A stretch of 64,000 bases of DNA from Echinometra lucunter (taxonomy: Eukaryota; Echinodermata; Echinoidea; Camarodonta; Echinometridae). This document shows positions 24,564-41,617 of the stretch, piece after piece; position 1 is the stretch's first letter, and each line of letters begins with the position of its first letter. The DNA lies in the NCBI GenBank assembly GCA_029962745.1, contig CM057158.1, forward strand, positions 14,256,658 through 14,320,657, written 5' to 3'. The notes under the pieces are model-generated. The model was given only the letters and a program-made list of their open reading frames with translations. It had not been told where the DNA came from and ran no database searches. The position numbers and the translations under genes were made by a program.

Positions 24564-24832
24564 ATATGACACCTGAATAGATCCCTGTCATTTAATTGGT
24601 TGTTTGATATTGATCATTTGTCCCATTGCACTATGACATCATCATTCATGCAATTGTGGCTCCATTTACCGTGCAATCTTGGATCCATACGATTTGCTCC
24701 ATTGCAGGAACGCCGAGAGCCCGGCACACTACATACGTAAAACGCTTGCGTTTGCAATGTGCACCACGAACAGCGCGCTAGCGTATAGCGCTATTGATTT
24801 ATTGCGATTTGATCTATTTTTAGGTGTCATAT
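24564..24832. mobile_element. MITE with ATATGACACCT inverted ends
   Basis: Left end ATATGACACCTGAATAGATC and right end GATCTATTTTTAGGTGTCAT are inverted copies. The element is 269 bp with no coding capacity. With the adjacent palindrome at 24840-24999 it interrupts a sequence whose uninterrupted duplicate lies at 25145-25230. Confidence 0.75.
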
Positions 24833-24839
24833 AAAACAA

Positions 24840-24999
24840 ATAATGAATGTTTTTTCATTCGTGCAATGGACAGAATATTTCATTCGGCAAAAGATGAAAT
24901 TATTGATCCATTCAACTCGGCTGCGCCACATTGAATGGATCATTTCATCTTTCACCTCATGAAATATTCTGTCCATTGCACTCATAAACATTCATTATC
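24840..24999. mobile_element. Palindromic foldback element
   Basis: ATAATGAATGTTTTTTCATT and CAATGGACAGAATATTTCAT on the left are mirrored by ATGAAATATTCTGTCCATTG and CATTCATTAT on the right, around a short centre. It lies directly after the MITE at 24564-24832. Confidence 0.8.
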
Positions 25000-25375
25000 T
25001 GTATACTTAACAATTGATGTCCCCCTCAATGCGTTTTCTCCTCTCGGCATTCTTGCACGTCATAATGTTTTTTCTGTTAATACAGCCATTTGTCTGTTTT
25101 GATAATTGTAATACAATTCTAATTATATGATTCTCATAATAGGGATGATGTGTGCTGGAATGCTAAGAGCAGAGATTGCATTTTGTGTGTGTGTGTGTGT
25201 GTGGGAGGGGCAAGTTTATTGTACACTTAACAATTGATGCCCCCTCAATGCGTTTTCTCCTCTCAGCATTCTTGCACGCCATAATGTTTTTTCTGTTAAT
25301 ACAGCCATTTGTCTGTTTTGAATATTGTACTACAGCTCGAATTTTTTGATTCTCATGCTAGGGATGATGATGATT

Positions 25376-26295
25376 CAAGTATATTTTGTGTTACAAAAAA
25401 AAACAACAAAAAACAATTCTCCAAAATTCTGGATTGTGAATGAAATAAATAGGCCACCGTTGTCTTAACAGATGATCTTTCTGTTGGTTGTGAAAATACA
25501 TTTTTTTTTTTCAAAAGGATAACCAGAAGTGGTCTTTATTGAAAAATTGCCTTCTTATAGCTAGCATGGTTGGTTGACTTGTAAGAAATTAGTTGTTTCT
25601 TGTATGGGGGCATATGCTGTTTTACAGTGTACTGTGAGGTATTTCTTTCTTGGCTATCATTTCATTACTTTTTGTATTGATATGAGGGATAGTGACAAAT
25701 ATATGTCAGAATATGAATGAAATATTTTATCTCATCAACCAAATGAATGCAGGTACACAGTTTTCATCGAACTTGTATGAAGAGCTGACTTATTGCAGCA
25801 TTTTGATAAAATGTAAAGATTTTGTGATGATGAAAAAAGAAGGATGTTTCTGCTATTCAACTTGATCAAGTATGGTATATTTGAAATGATAGTAAGTTAT
25901 TGCCTGAATGAAGGTATGTGTTAATTACATTGAAATTTTAATGGTTCATGCTAAATATGCAGCATTTAGTGCAAACGCTAATATTTGTTAAAGAAAATCA
26001 AAATCATACTGATAAATAAATTGAAAGGACTTATATTCTATTTTTACTACAGATTTAATCTGCATTCCAATGAAATTGTTAATTTTCTAGGATTAGATTC
26101 GGTGTATCTGATATAAGATGTGATCCTGTACATGTATATGCAATATTAATAAAAAGATATTTCGAATTTGATGTTGGTGCAATTTTATGTATTCTTTTGC
26201 TGTGATATCATGAGAGAGCAAGAGAGAGACAGAGAGAGACAGAGAGACAGAGAAACAGAGACAAGGAGAGGGAGAGAAAGGAAAAAGAGAGAGGG

Positions 26296-26334
<39 letters not shown>

Positions 26335-26866
26335 AGGGAGGGCTGGCTCGGTCAAGAGCACGAAGAGAACATGAGAACATGAAGAGAGCATGAAAATAAA
26401 TGTGGAATGGTGAAAATCCGACTGCGAATGAGCCATACTATTCATTGGCCTTACGTATTTGCTTTCAATATAGACAATACAACATAGTTTCCTCAAATTT
26501 TGCCGTAAAAAACTCTGGCAAAAGTTTTGTGCAACGGGCCCAAGGACACTCAGTACTACATGAACATAAATAGATAAGTACAAAGTATATCGATGAGAAA
26601 AAGTGCAAGCGCACACTTCCAAAACTTTTAAAAGAGAAAATAAGATATATAGGGGGGGGGAATATAAGTGGAGAAACAGAAAAGTGTGAGGAAAGCTTAA
26701 AAAACAAACACAGGATAAACATGATAAAGTGCAAAATGTTTGAAAAATAGCCAACACGCAAGTCATAAGCCTGCGTTGCTTTATTAGGCAAGCACACACC
26801 AGGGAGATGTAACCAAAGTCCAGCGGGAATCGAGTCAATTTGTGTGTTTAGTTGGCTCTGTTGGAT
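25376..26866. other. No gene recognised; includes GA microsatellite
   Basis: AT-rich intergenic DNA. A (GA)n/(GAGACA)n tract at about 26213-26340 yields RERERE and SLSLSL frames that are not real proteins. Confidence 0.5.
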
Positions 26867-27021
26867 CAGGCCCCTGTTACATAAAACTTACCATTGACGG
26901 GAAACTATGTCATCAATGATAACTTCCATGGAAACCTTGAATTTGATTCACTGTTGAGCAATGTTGCCATGGTTGATGGCAGAGTTACCATTAATGGTAA
27001 GTTTTATGCAATGGGGCCCTG
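26867..27021. mobile_element. Small MITE with CAGGSCCC inverted ends
   Basis: The left end CAGGCCCCTGTTACATAAAA and the right end TTTTATGCAATGGGGCCCTG are inverted copies. ACTTACCAT and ATGGTAAGT continue the arms inward. 155 bp, non-coding. Confidence 0.75.
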
Positions 27022-27348
27022 ACTAAAAATAGGAAATGATGATTTTGGGTGAGTCTCTCAACACTTTCTACACCACGGATCCCTTACATAATTATTCTTT
27101 ACATTAGTAACTTTAATTTTATTATGCTAGAACAGATGAAATATTACTTCTGTTGCAAAATAATGGAAGCTCATTCCGTAAAACGTTTGTACAATAAAAG
27201 AGTTTTGAACATTATCGTGCACGTTGCAACTACGCTTGAAAACACTGAAATCCCGGACTGAAATACCCTTTTTCAGAACGAAGGTGAAACATCAAAATCA
27301 AACTATTCGTAAAATCCTGGAAGGCGTCGGTCTCAGAATAGAGAGAGA

Positions 27349-27617
27349 CACTGTTAACATGACGGACAAAGAAAGCGGACAAAATAAACAACCTCTCATT
27401 CTACCCTTCACAATGGTTCTGGTAGTCAAAAGAACATCCCTTCACAGCTATTATGTTTAATCATGCAGTTCCAGGTGAATATGCATGTGACACCTGTTCC
27501 ACATATTTTAGACAATAGCAGTGAAGGGATGTTCTTTTGACTACCAGAACCATTGTGAAGGGTAGAATGAGGGGTTGTTTATTTTGTCCGCTTTCTTTGT
27601 CCGTCATGTTCATAGTG
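27349..27617. mobile_element. Foldback element, copy 1 (family also at 59374-59641)
   Basis: Ends CACTGTTAACATGACGGAC and GTCATGTTCATAGTG. Long arms include AAGAAAGCGGACAAAATAAA, CACAATGGTTCTGGTAGTC and AAAAGAACATCCCTTCAC, mirrored on the right. It sits only about 150 bp upstream of the SRCR-A start codon, so it may be part of the promoter or 5' UTR. A near-identical copy lies 32 kb away in SRCR-D. Confidence 0.85.
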
Positions 27618-27744
27618 AGAGAGAGAGTAGCGTGAGAGACTACGAACCACGATTTATTTTCATTACGTAACACGCAATGTACATGACAACGGAAAGCTCC
27701 TTTCACTCGTCCTTTAATGATAGGAGCTTTTCTTGGGCAGGACA

Positions 27745-27770
27745 ATGGGCGCCATGATTTCTATCGCAAG

Positions 27771-27774
<4 letters not shown>
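27745..27774 (+). promoter_or_regulatory. Short upstream ORF overlapping SRCR-A start
   Basis: A 9-codon frame starting at ATG 27745 ends in TGA at 27772-27774, overlapping the ATG at 27771 as ATGA. Whether it is transcribed and reduces translation is inference. Confidence 0.35.
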
Positions 27775-32403
<4,629 letters not shown>

Positions 32404-34630
32404 GGATATAGGGTTTCCTTTCCTTCCTCTGCCATGGCCAATCACCACAGGGACAAACATGTCTTTTACATTCCTTATTGTCAAACCTTCAAACCGATCC
32501 ATTTCACTGCTTGCGAGTTGCCGCTGCGTTATGTTGGTTTCCATAAATTTCATTTCAATTTGTCGTTACCACAATCTGATCTACTTTATATATTCTTTTC
32601 GATAATTACTGTGATCATATTGGCCTAGAAAATGTCATAGTACCAGGATATTAATACAAACAACATTTAAAGTTAAACATTAGTTTGTTCTTTGGTGTTT
32701 CTCCCTTTCCGAAACATATCAAAACGCATAAATATATACAAGTAGTGTTAAAATAAAGCTTATGAAATTAAATGTTGATGGCAATGTATTTATTGAATAT
32801 TGTCATTAAACATTCTTTTATTTCTAACAAAATATTAGAAAAAAATAGTATAAGTAAAATCATGTTTAATATAGCTTAAAAGCAGAGTATCGTTGTATCA
32901 ACAGTTTGACACAAACTGTAAGCATGTATATTGTAGGAAAATATATAAGATTTTTCATCGAAGGTAACTAATTTGTAATGAAATACATGAAAAGAGTCTT
33001 TCAAAATGTTCTGACGTTCTATACATTGCGATTACATGTTCTTTAAGATTTCTTAGTAATTTCTACAAACTTTAATGTATATATATCGTGTTGAAATTGA
33101 ATAGATCATTGTGATATGTCATACATTGATATACTATTATCATTTATCATCTTGGAGATCTTTTTTCTAAAGTTCTCTTTTTTTCAAGTGCTGTCCAAGT
33201 TATGTCTGCATGTGGAATAATAGTAATGAATGCTAGATGGCAGTACAACAATATATTTGGATTATGTACTTGAGCATTTAAAGTTTTTAAACTTTTGGTC
33301 ATGTGCATCATTTATTATCATTTATTACATCGGAGATCTTTTTTTTTCTCAAGTTCTCTTCTTTCAAGTGCTGTCCAAGTTATGTCTGCATGTGGAATAA
33401 TGGTATTGAATGTTAGATGGCGGTACAACAATATATTTGGAGTTTGTACTTGAGCATATAAGGTTTCTAGATGTTGCCAAAAATATATTCCTTTCTAACA
33501 TGGGAAAATACGTATTTGTCTGAGATGTAAATGGGAATGACAATAATTCTCTTTTGACATTTTCGTTCGTTGATTTCTTGTATTTGGATTAGCAATCTGC
33601 AGTCGAATAAAGCACAAATGTCGTCTGATGAATAAGGCAGTGCATGGCTCTTTTCTTCTGTTTGTGTCTTATCATTCGAGGGAAACAACATTTGCTGCTC
33701 GTGATTAGCTTAGTTTAGTCTGCATCTGATCACAAGAAAGAATGACGAAGCCATGATTTTTTGACGTTTGATATAAACTTGTATATCCTATATAATAGCT
33801 CGTATCGATTAATTTTATTATTTACCAAGTAAATGAAATTAACCCCATTCCATACACCCCTCCCCAGGGGCTGAATGGCTGTGGAGGGGGCTGGGCTGGG
33901 TAGTTTTCCTCACGAGATTGTAAATGAGTTATTTGTTAAATAAGGCCGGTCTTAATACTCCAAATGACCGATCATAACAACAAGAAGGAAAGAAAGTGAT
34001 TTACTCTCTTAAGAGTCATTTTCAGGACTTACTACATGGTGAACCGTAAACCTTATCTACCTTTTGAGTACCACCGGCAAACCTCCACCTTCAAAGATCA
34101 TCTAAAAGGATCCTAATCATGATGAAAGGAACATTGGGAATGCATAACTGAGTTGGCCTGTCACATATAAATTCCCAACCAAATTTCAGACCCATTACGC
34201 CCCGCCTAGCCCTCCCTTTGTTTTTTGTTATTGTTGTTGCTGTTGTTGTTGTTTCGACATCACCGATGATTAATGAATTATAAGTTATTTGTTAAAGACT
34301 AGGGGTTCGAGGCTGGGAATTTCTGGATTGAGATGGGCGGGGGACAAAATCCCCAATCACTGACAATGTTTTTAAATTTTCAAATTATTATTATATTCAT
34401 AGCGAACAGGTGGCGGTTTCAATATCAAAACACAATCAATTCACGTGGGGGGGGGGGGGGGGGATAAGTAGTAAGTGTGCCTGAACGCAAAGACTAAAAA
34501 CCTCTATAGTGTTCATAACAACGGGACGCCACTTTCAATGGATCGATAGATCCGCTATTTGCACAGCACTCACACGTTCTATACAAAATGCTGGAAAGTG
34601 GTCGCCATTTGGCATACAACCAAATGAAAC
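32404..34630. other. Intergenic SRCR-A / SRCR-B with a tandem duplication
   Basis: No exon recognised. A ~175-bp segment at about 33140-33300 (CAAGTGCTGTCCAAGTTATG, TCTGCATGTGGAATAATAGT) is repeated in tandem at about 33315-33475. A poly-G run lies at about 34447-34463. The promoter of SRCR-B should lie near the 3' end of this interval, but no core element is evident. Confidence 0.55.
32752..32757 (+). terminator. Candidate poly(A) signal of SRCR-A
   Basis: AATAAA 349 bp downstream of the SRCR-A stop in AT-rich sequence. No transcript evidence is available here. Confidence 0.5.
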
Positions 34631-34724
34631 ATGGTTGCTCACAAGTTTTGTACAGTACGCACTTGGTTGCTCGGCGTATTTCTATTGAATTTTACATGGA
34701 AAATTGAAGGGCAGAGCTGGTATG
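34631..34724 (+). CDS. SRCR-B signal-peptide exon
   Basis: 31 codons plus one base, ending TGG TAT G before GTAAGT. Too short to stand out as an open frame, but it is recognised by its hydrophobic core and by sharing length and end with the SRCR-A first exon. Confidence 0.85.
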
Positions 34725-35748
34725 GTAAGTGATATAGGATTGATGGAACATTCAAACTTTTATCTATACATGTTTATTAGAAAGCTTTGAACTGATGAAA
34801 TAGAATGACGACGTCATGAAAGTTTTTATGCATGTCCTCGAAGGCTTTATTATGTGTGACATGCTAGAAGCATTTAGACGTATAATATGTTGATGATCTT
34901 AACATAATTCATACCTCGTAAATGTCTTTTGCTTGATTGTGATAATCATCGTATTATCCTTTGTTTTGATGTTGTTGTTCCTGTTTTGTGTATTCATCTT
35001 CTTATCCAATGAATTGTGTGCATGATTCATACATTCCTTCATGTTCGGCATAATGTTGAATCTGTTTGTCGTGTGTTTTTTTTTTCGGATGACATTGCTA
35101 ATTCTATTACCCTCGGTTTCATAAAAAGTTCAGTTCGGCACCTTTTGGCAATGAATTAAGTTCATTTAGTATATTCATTCATAGAGCTATTACAATTAGC
35201 GGGCCATTATCAATCATCTGCTTTTTTTACAGAAATATCATGCATATAATATGCTAATAAAAACTATTCAACGACAAAAATATCCTGTATAGGCAAAGAC
35301 TCCTTCCTCCCTTCAGTTGCAGAATGAACAAAAGGGATGACAGAAGGATGGATGGCATATTTTAGATAATGAATTTTAGATATATATCTATCTCTATCTC
35401 TATCTCTGTCTCTGTCTCTGTCTCTGTCTCTGTCTCTGTCTCTATCTCTATATCTATCTCTATCTCTATCTCTATCTCTATCTCTATCTCTATCTCTGTC
35501 TCTATCTCTGTCTCTGTCTCTGTCTCTATCTCTATCTCTATCTCTATCTCTATCTCTATCTCTATCTCTGTCTCTGTCTCTATCTCTGTCTCTATCTCTA
35601 TCTCTATCTCTATCTCTATCTCTATCTCTATCTCTATCTCTATCTCTATCTCTATCTCTATCTCTGTCTCTGTCTCTGTCTCTGTCTCTGTCTCTGTCTC
35701 TGTCTGTCTCTGTCTCTGTCTCTGTCTGTCTGTCTATCTGTCTATCTG

Positions 35749-35797
<49 letters not shown>

Positions 35798-37927
35798 ATC
35801 TCTCTTTTCAGATGTAAGACTGGTGGGTGGGGCTTCCAGTAACGAGGGTCGAGTGGAAGTCTACTATTTCGGATCTTGGGGGACAGTATGTGATGACGGA
35901 TGGGGAAGCGACGAAGCCGATATCGTCTGCCAACAGCTCGGCTACCAGTATGCCTCCAATTATTATACCAGTGCCTACTTCGGTCAGGGAAGCGGGAATA
36001 TTTGGCTGGATAATGTCATCTGCTACGGGAACGAAGACGACTTAGCCGATTGTTCGCATAACGGATGGGGAATTCATAATTGTGCACACACTGAGGATGT
36101 CGGCGTGGAGTGTTATGACGGTATGTCAGCTCTAATTTGATTTCATTTATTTTCATTTCCATAAAATAATATACAAGGTATAACAAAACTGTATAGACCT
36201 GTTCTTACACATTACACAAAAACTTATAACAGTGGGGATAGGCAAGTAAACAATGCATTTATGATTACCAACATAAGAATATATCATCTCTAACATGCAG
36301 CCAACTGGTTCAAAGTGATCGAATTTTGTTTGATTGAATCATTATTCAATTTGATACGAATTGCAGTATAATGTTAAGTAACGTCAGTTGCTTCTTTCGA
36401 TGATAGTGAATGATGATAATGCATCTTCATATGCATGGCACTAGTAATGTCCCTGGGCAAAACGCTCTCCACTCCACTATCCACAGACTGCAGTGTCGAG
36501 CACTGATATACCCTAAAGTAGCGGGGCCAATTAAGGTCTGGGTAATAACTGGAAGGCCATCACGGAGAACAATTTGCTAACTAGGCCCTTTGGTAAATTT
36601 GTGGCAATTTTTATTGTAACCAATATTTCATGGTATCGTTTCTGAAGGTGGATCTAATTCTGATATTGAAGTTCGTCTTGTCGGAGGTAGCCGGTCCTCA
36701 GAAGGTCGTGTTGAGATTCGTTACAACGGACAATGGGGGACGATCTGTGATGATAGCTGGGGAATAGATGAAGCCGACATCGTGTGTCAACAGCTTGGTT
36801 ATTCCAGCGCCACGGAGGCACCAGGAAGTGCTTATTTCGGCCAGGGAACGGGGTATATATGGCTGGATGATGTTTACTGCGCCGGGTACGAGGCCGGTAT
36901 TGAGGAGTGTGATCACAATGGATGGGGTGATCATAACTGTGGTCACAGCGAGGATGCAGGAGTGAGATGCTACGACGGTAAGTAGATGACGTGAAGGTTA
37001 AACTCTCACTTCTAAATCAAACTTATTATATGAATGTAGTTTTATAGGGCAAGGGGGGCTCGACCTGGCCCCCAGCATTTAGAAAAAGGTTCCTTTCTTA
37101 CATGTACAAGTAAAATACAATAATCTTTCTAAGGACAATACAGCCATAGGGATGTTATATTCAAATCGGTTTTGAAAATTAAAAACAAACGAACTAACAG
37201 CAAAGACAACGACGACGATAACTGCTGGTAATCGTAATGATTTCATTTCAGTCAACCAAAGCAGCGATCTTGTTTTTCGAAAGTGTATCATTCGACGTAA
37301 AACCAATATTTTGTTTATTTCACATTTATAGTCATTATCCCCTATTCTTTATATTACCATGTTATAGGTGATAGCTATGAATACGTTGGCTTAGGAGTGG
37401 CTGTAATTGCTGGTATATCTGTAGGATCTATCCTGGGATGCGCTCTCTTGGTCTTCATCATCTTCGCTGCTTGTAAGGGATCAACTTCAAGTTCCACGAG
37501 GGTAACCATAGCCCCTTCAAGTTATCCGACCACCTCTTCCTATCCCACATCACACGACAATCCGGTAGTTGATGACTTCAATGGACCTCCGCCGTCTTAC
37601 GACGAGCTTAATAAGCCCTCATCCTATGCAAATCCTCATGGGGTACAACATCCACCACCACCACCCCAAGACACATTTAACCCTGTCGGGGGCCACACCC
37701 CACACGCCCCACCTCAATCCACGTACAGTGCATACCCTAACCCTGCTTGGCAAGCTCCTCCTCCTCCTCCTGTAGGTGCACCTCCCCCAGCTTACCCTCC
37801 AGGAGGAGGTATGGGGGACCAGGCTAACCCCTATGCTGATCTTCCTCCCTTAGCGCAACCAGCCCCTGTGCCCCAAGCCTATGTCCCTCCACAAAGCCAT
37901 GTTCCACCATCCCAGCAACTGTACTGA
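34631..37927 (+). CDS. SRCR-B: type I membrane receptor with 2 SRCR domains, 430 aa
   Basis: Exons 34631-34724 (signal peptide), 35812-36120 (SRCR1), 36648-36977 (SRCR2) and 37368-37927 (TM and tail) total 1293 nt, all joined in phase 1. The start gives a signal peptide with core [10 protein letters not shown] followed by EGQSWYG as in SRCR-A. SRCR domains cover about residues 33-134 and 142-244, each with six cysteines and the [10 protein letters not shown] / WLDDVYC type motifs. The TM helix is about 253-279. The tail has PPSY overlapping YDEL (319-325) followed by SSYANPHG and PPPPPQDTF, plus a second PPxY (PPAY, 37784-37795). The tail block from PPSY to GGH is nearly identical to that of SRCR-A, so the two are recent duplicates. 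The SRCR2 exon matches SRCR3 of SRCR-A best. An ATG at 34624 opens an overlapping out-of-frame uORF. Confidence 0.9.
35381..35800 (+). repeat. 420-bp (TCTATC/TCTGTC)n microsatellite abutting a splice acceptor
   Basis: An uninterrupted pyrimidine-rich repeat of TCTATCTC and TCTGTCTC units that passes into (TATC)n and then directly into TCTCTTTTCAG, the 3' splice site of the first SRCR exon of SRCR-B at 35812. The repeat itself therefore supplies the polypyrimidine tract. Confidence 0.95.
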
Positions 37928-38196
37928 TGATGCTTACTTGACAGTTCAGCTCCCCAAATGCACTTGCATAAGGTTAAAGTCACATCATACTTCTCCGGTG
38001 GAGGGGGGGGGGATTTTTTTTACATTGATTTTCAGAAACGATTTTCCATTGACCTTCACAAGCCAGTCTCATTGTGTTTTCGTGGAAGGGGAAAGGAGAT
38101 GGGGTAAAACAAAGAGAATTCCCAACTTCGTATTTGTTTGGAGGATACAAACTATTTCCCCTTCATCCCTCTCCCTCCCGCCTCCTAGATTCGCAG

Positions 38197-38230
<34 letters not shown>

Positions 38231-38232
38231 AC

Positions 38233-38280
<48 letters not shown>

Positions 38281-38548
38281 GTCTTTTTCCCTTTCTCTCT
38301 TTCCTCTTCCTTTAATACTGTTCTCTCAGAGGAGCTGGTCCCCGCTTTTGGTCCGCTTTATTAACGTGAACAACTCTCAACCCTTTTGACAATGATGACG
38401 AATCCCCATGGGATATACGACGCGTGTAAATGATATCGTAAATTATTTTCTTCAAGCTGGCAAATTTTCAACAACAACAAAACTGTTATCATAGTTTTAC
38501 TTTCATGCAATCGGAACACATCAAAATTTTATTCAAAATTTCAATACT

Positions 38549-38793
38549 TTCTTTTCATGAAGGATCACTAATAATCGTCATGACCTAGGAATCACAATAA
38601 TACTTTGATACAATCTGAGAATATTATACCAACGCCACTTTTTTGTTGTTGTTGTTTTGCTTCCAAGTCAATACTTTCTTTTCATGAAGGATCACTAACA
38701 ATCGTCATGACCTAGGAATCACAATAATACTTTGATACTATCTGAGAATATTATACCAACGCCATTTTTGTTGTTGTTGTTTTGCTTCCAAGT
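38549..38793 (+). repeat. 123-bp direct tandem duplication
   Basis: Two almost identical copies, 38549-38671 and about 38672-38793, each running from CAATACTTTCTTTTCATGAA to GTTGTTGTTTTGCTTCCAAG. Confidence 0.9.
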
Positions 38794-40682
38794 CAGCATG
38801 TCAAAAGGAAATTCATGTAGGAAAAATAACCTTCATCATTATATTAATGATATCTTATTGTGGTATATTTCAGTTCTTCTATTCTTGTATATAAAAAAAT
38901 ATTATCTTTATTATTATTTTAACTGTGATTTAGAAATGTAGTATTTGTAGATCTGTGATAATGCTTTATGAAATCTCTGTTTGTATTATAGTTGATCATG
39001 ATGTGCAAGCAGGAATGGTTGATTCTGTGCGATGTTCTATGTTTTTGCGGATCCACATGCTTTGACATTAATTTTGCTTGAAAGACATTCTTTCAAATTC
39101 TACTTTGCCAAGTTTGTAATTTCATAGTTCTCTCTCTATATATAAAATGCACGCGAAGTTATAAGAAAAGCTTTCACAAACAGATTAACTCAGCTGGCGT
39201 GAAATGATGAATATGGTGAACTGAATACATTTCGTATGTGACATAACTGATAATGCATATATTACGCTGGATGTAAGAATATATGATGCGTGTTGGTTTG
39301 TAATGCAGTAAAACAAACTAGTCACATTTGACTAGAACACGGGATCCCACGCCAGGGCACTTACTCTTTTCTTGTCAAACGTGACTAGGTTCTAGTGAAA
39401 ATGACCAGAATTCTAGTAAAAAATTAACCAAACATTTATCAAAACTCTAGTCAATTTCACTAGAATCAAGTCAAGTTAGTGTTTGTGCCTGTGTATGATC
39501 CAGTAGACTAGCTAGCCATTTTGACTAGAAATGTGTCACTTTATGATCTGTCAAATTTGACTAGATTTATTTGTTCTAAATATTTAGAAAAGAATGCAAA
39601 TTGTGTTAAGAAAAATCCATGGAAATAATTTTCACAAATTAATAAATTTATGGACCTTTTTTTTTTTTACCGAAGAATACTGTACAGCTTGCAGAGTTGC
39701 CAATATGTCTGACAATTCCCACTGAAGTTTAAAATTTTCATACGTTTCAGTAATTTAATATTTCTATTGAACCCTAACTGACTCGTGTTCTATGATATCA
39801 AATTCACAATTCTCACATTAACTCACTAGTTTCCTTTTTAAAAATCTACCTCACTTTTTGTATAAGTCTGGCGACCAGTGTAAATACGTAACATCAATTC
39901 ATTATAATACTTAATTTCATATTCAAAGAAGAAAAGATTTTTAAAAAGTTATTGCTTCTCAAAATTTGTACAGCAACAATATGTATGTTGTCTTAGATAT
40001 AGGATTCTTATATATTTGATAAGTGAAGTATTGAGGGGTAGATATTTGCATGCTATGCTGAGTTTTTAATGTAAACAAAAAAAAATCTAAAGCGAATCTA
40101 AAGCGTCATGATTGTGCAGAGGAGAGTTGTGTGGAATTGCCAATAAACAATGATAAGAAATTTTAAAATAGATTTTTGAATCATCTTTTTGGTGAATTGT
40201 CTCTTCACTTTACATATATTCTTTGCAAGCCCTTCATTTGCTGTGAAGACGAATAAAGGTCGCACGGCCCTATACTTTTTTTTTTTTTTTTTTTAGGCCG
40301 TCATCCATTCAAGCCTAACCGCTCATGATGGCGGTCTCCTGCGTTCCATGCATTACTTAGTAAGTTTGATGAAAAAAATTACTGTATTTTGTTTTCTTGT
40401 TCATATCCTTTATATTATGATTATACTGCTCTTGATCCGTTATTTATGTTTATATGATTTATATTGTATTATTTGAACGCAGAAATAAAAGCAAACAAAC
40501 AAAACAAAACAAACTTTTTTTCTTTAATTTATAATTCTACAGCTATTCAAATAGTGAATGAAACAAACGCTTTAAAATGTCAGGATGACATCTTTTTTCA
40601 GTATCGTGCATATGTAATGTATTAAGCCAAGGGTTTATTTTCTTCCATGTACCCAAATATGAATATTTTCCTACTTATTATA

Positions 40683-41617
40683 CAGTGCGTCCCGGAAAAA
40701 AAAACAGAACCCTAAAACAAAGGCTTATTGTGCAAAAGCAATGGGCCGTATGATTGAAAAAAACATGTTCAAAATAAACTTTGACTTATGCTCTTTCAAA
40801 ATGATACATTAAGCAAACTTATTCATTCATGCATCTCTGCGTACCATGACTTTGAAAATTTAATGTCAAAAACCATTTGCTACACTTGTTGGCTTTGACA
40901 CTGAGCACATCAGGAAAACAAAGAGATGGACACATCTTAGTCTTAGAATAAACAGAAACCTAAAACAAAACCTAATTGTACCGAATCACTGATTCAAAAC
41001 AAATGCTCAAAATAGATTTCGACAAATATTCTTTCGAATGATACACAAATGAGCCCCATTCATTGATGCATCACTGAGTACTGTGACTTGGAAAATTTAA
41101 TGTCAAAATCCATTTGCTCTACTTTTGGGGGAAAAAAACATCTCTCACAAATGACTACCTTACCAACCTAAAAATTTTTAGGTTGGTCAGTTGGTCTCAA
41201 GAAATTGGCAACGATAAACAGTCTCTGTTCAGGGGATATAAGTGAACCATATTCTGTAAGTTTGGTAAAGTAGGGGTGTTTCATTTACCAATTCATTTGC
41301 TTGATTGACTCATCACCCAAGCATTTCCCCTTTTACGACACATGAGGACACTGGAAATTCATTTTGATATTCAAATATTCTGCATACCTTTTTTAACAAA
41401 CTAAGGTTAGTGTTAACAAGCGTAGCAAATGGTTTTTGACATTAAATTTTCAAAGTCATGGCACTCAGAGATGCATGAATAAATAAGTTTGCTTAATGTA
41501 TCGTTTGAAAGAGCATAAGTCAAAGTTTATTTCAAACAGGTTTTTTCAATCATACGGCCCATTGCTTTTGCACAATAAGCCTTTGTTTTAGGGTGCTGTT
41601 TTTTCTGGGACGCACTG
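40683..41617. mobile_element. Foldback element with CAGTGCGTCCC inverted ends
   Basis: Starts TA-CAGTGCGTCCCGG and ends GGGACGCACTG. The arms (AACAAAGGCTTATTGTGCAA, AAGCAATGGGCCGTATGATT and their inverses) extend about 230 bp. A further diverged copy of the left arm lies inside at about 40940-41130. Ends and TA suggest a Tc1/mariner-type non-autonomous element. No transposase. Confidence 0.8.

Larger units (their letters stand above)
24480..25375 (+). repeat. Tandem segmental duplication interrupted by MITEs
   Basis: Segment A (GTGCTGGAATGCTGAGAGCA plus a TG microsatellite) occurs at about 24485-24560 and 25150-25225. Segment B (ACTTAACAATTGATG, CAATGCGTTTTCTCCTCTC, TTTTTTCTGTTAATACAGCC) occurs at about 25005-25140 and 25225-25370. 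The second copy runs A-B without a break, so it preserves the empty site of the insertion at about 24562-25004 in the first. Confidence 0.85.
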
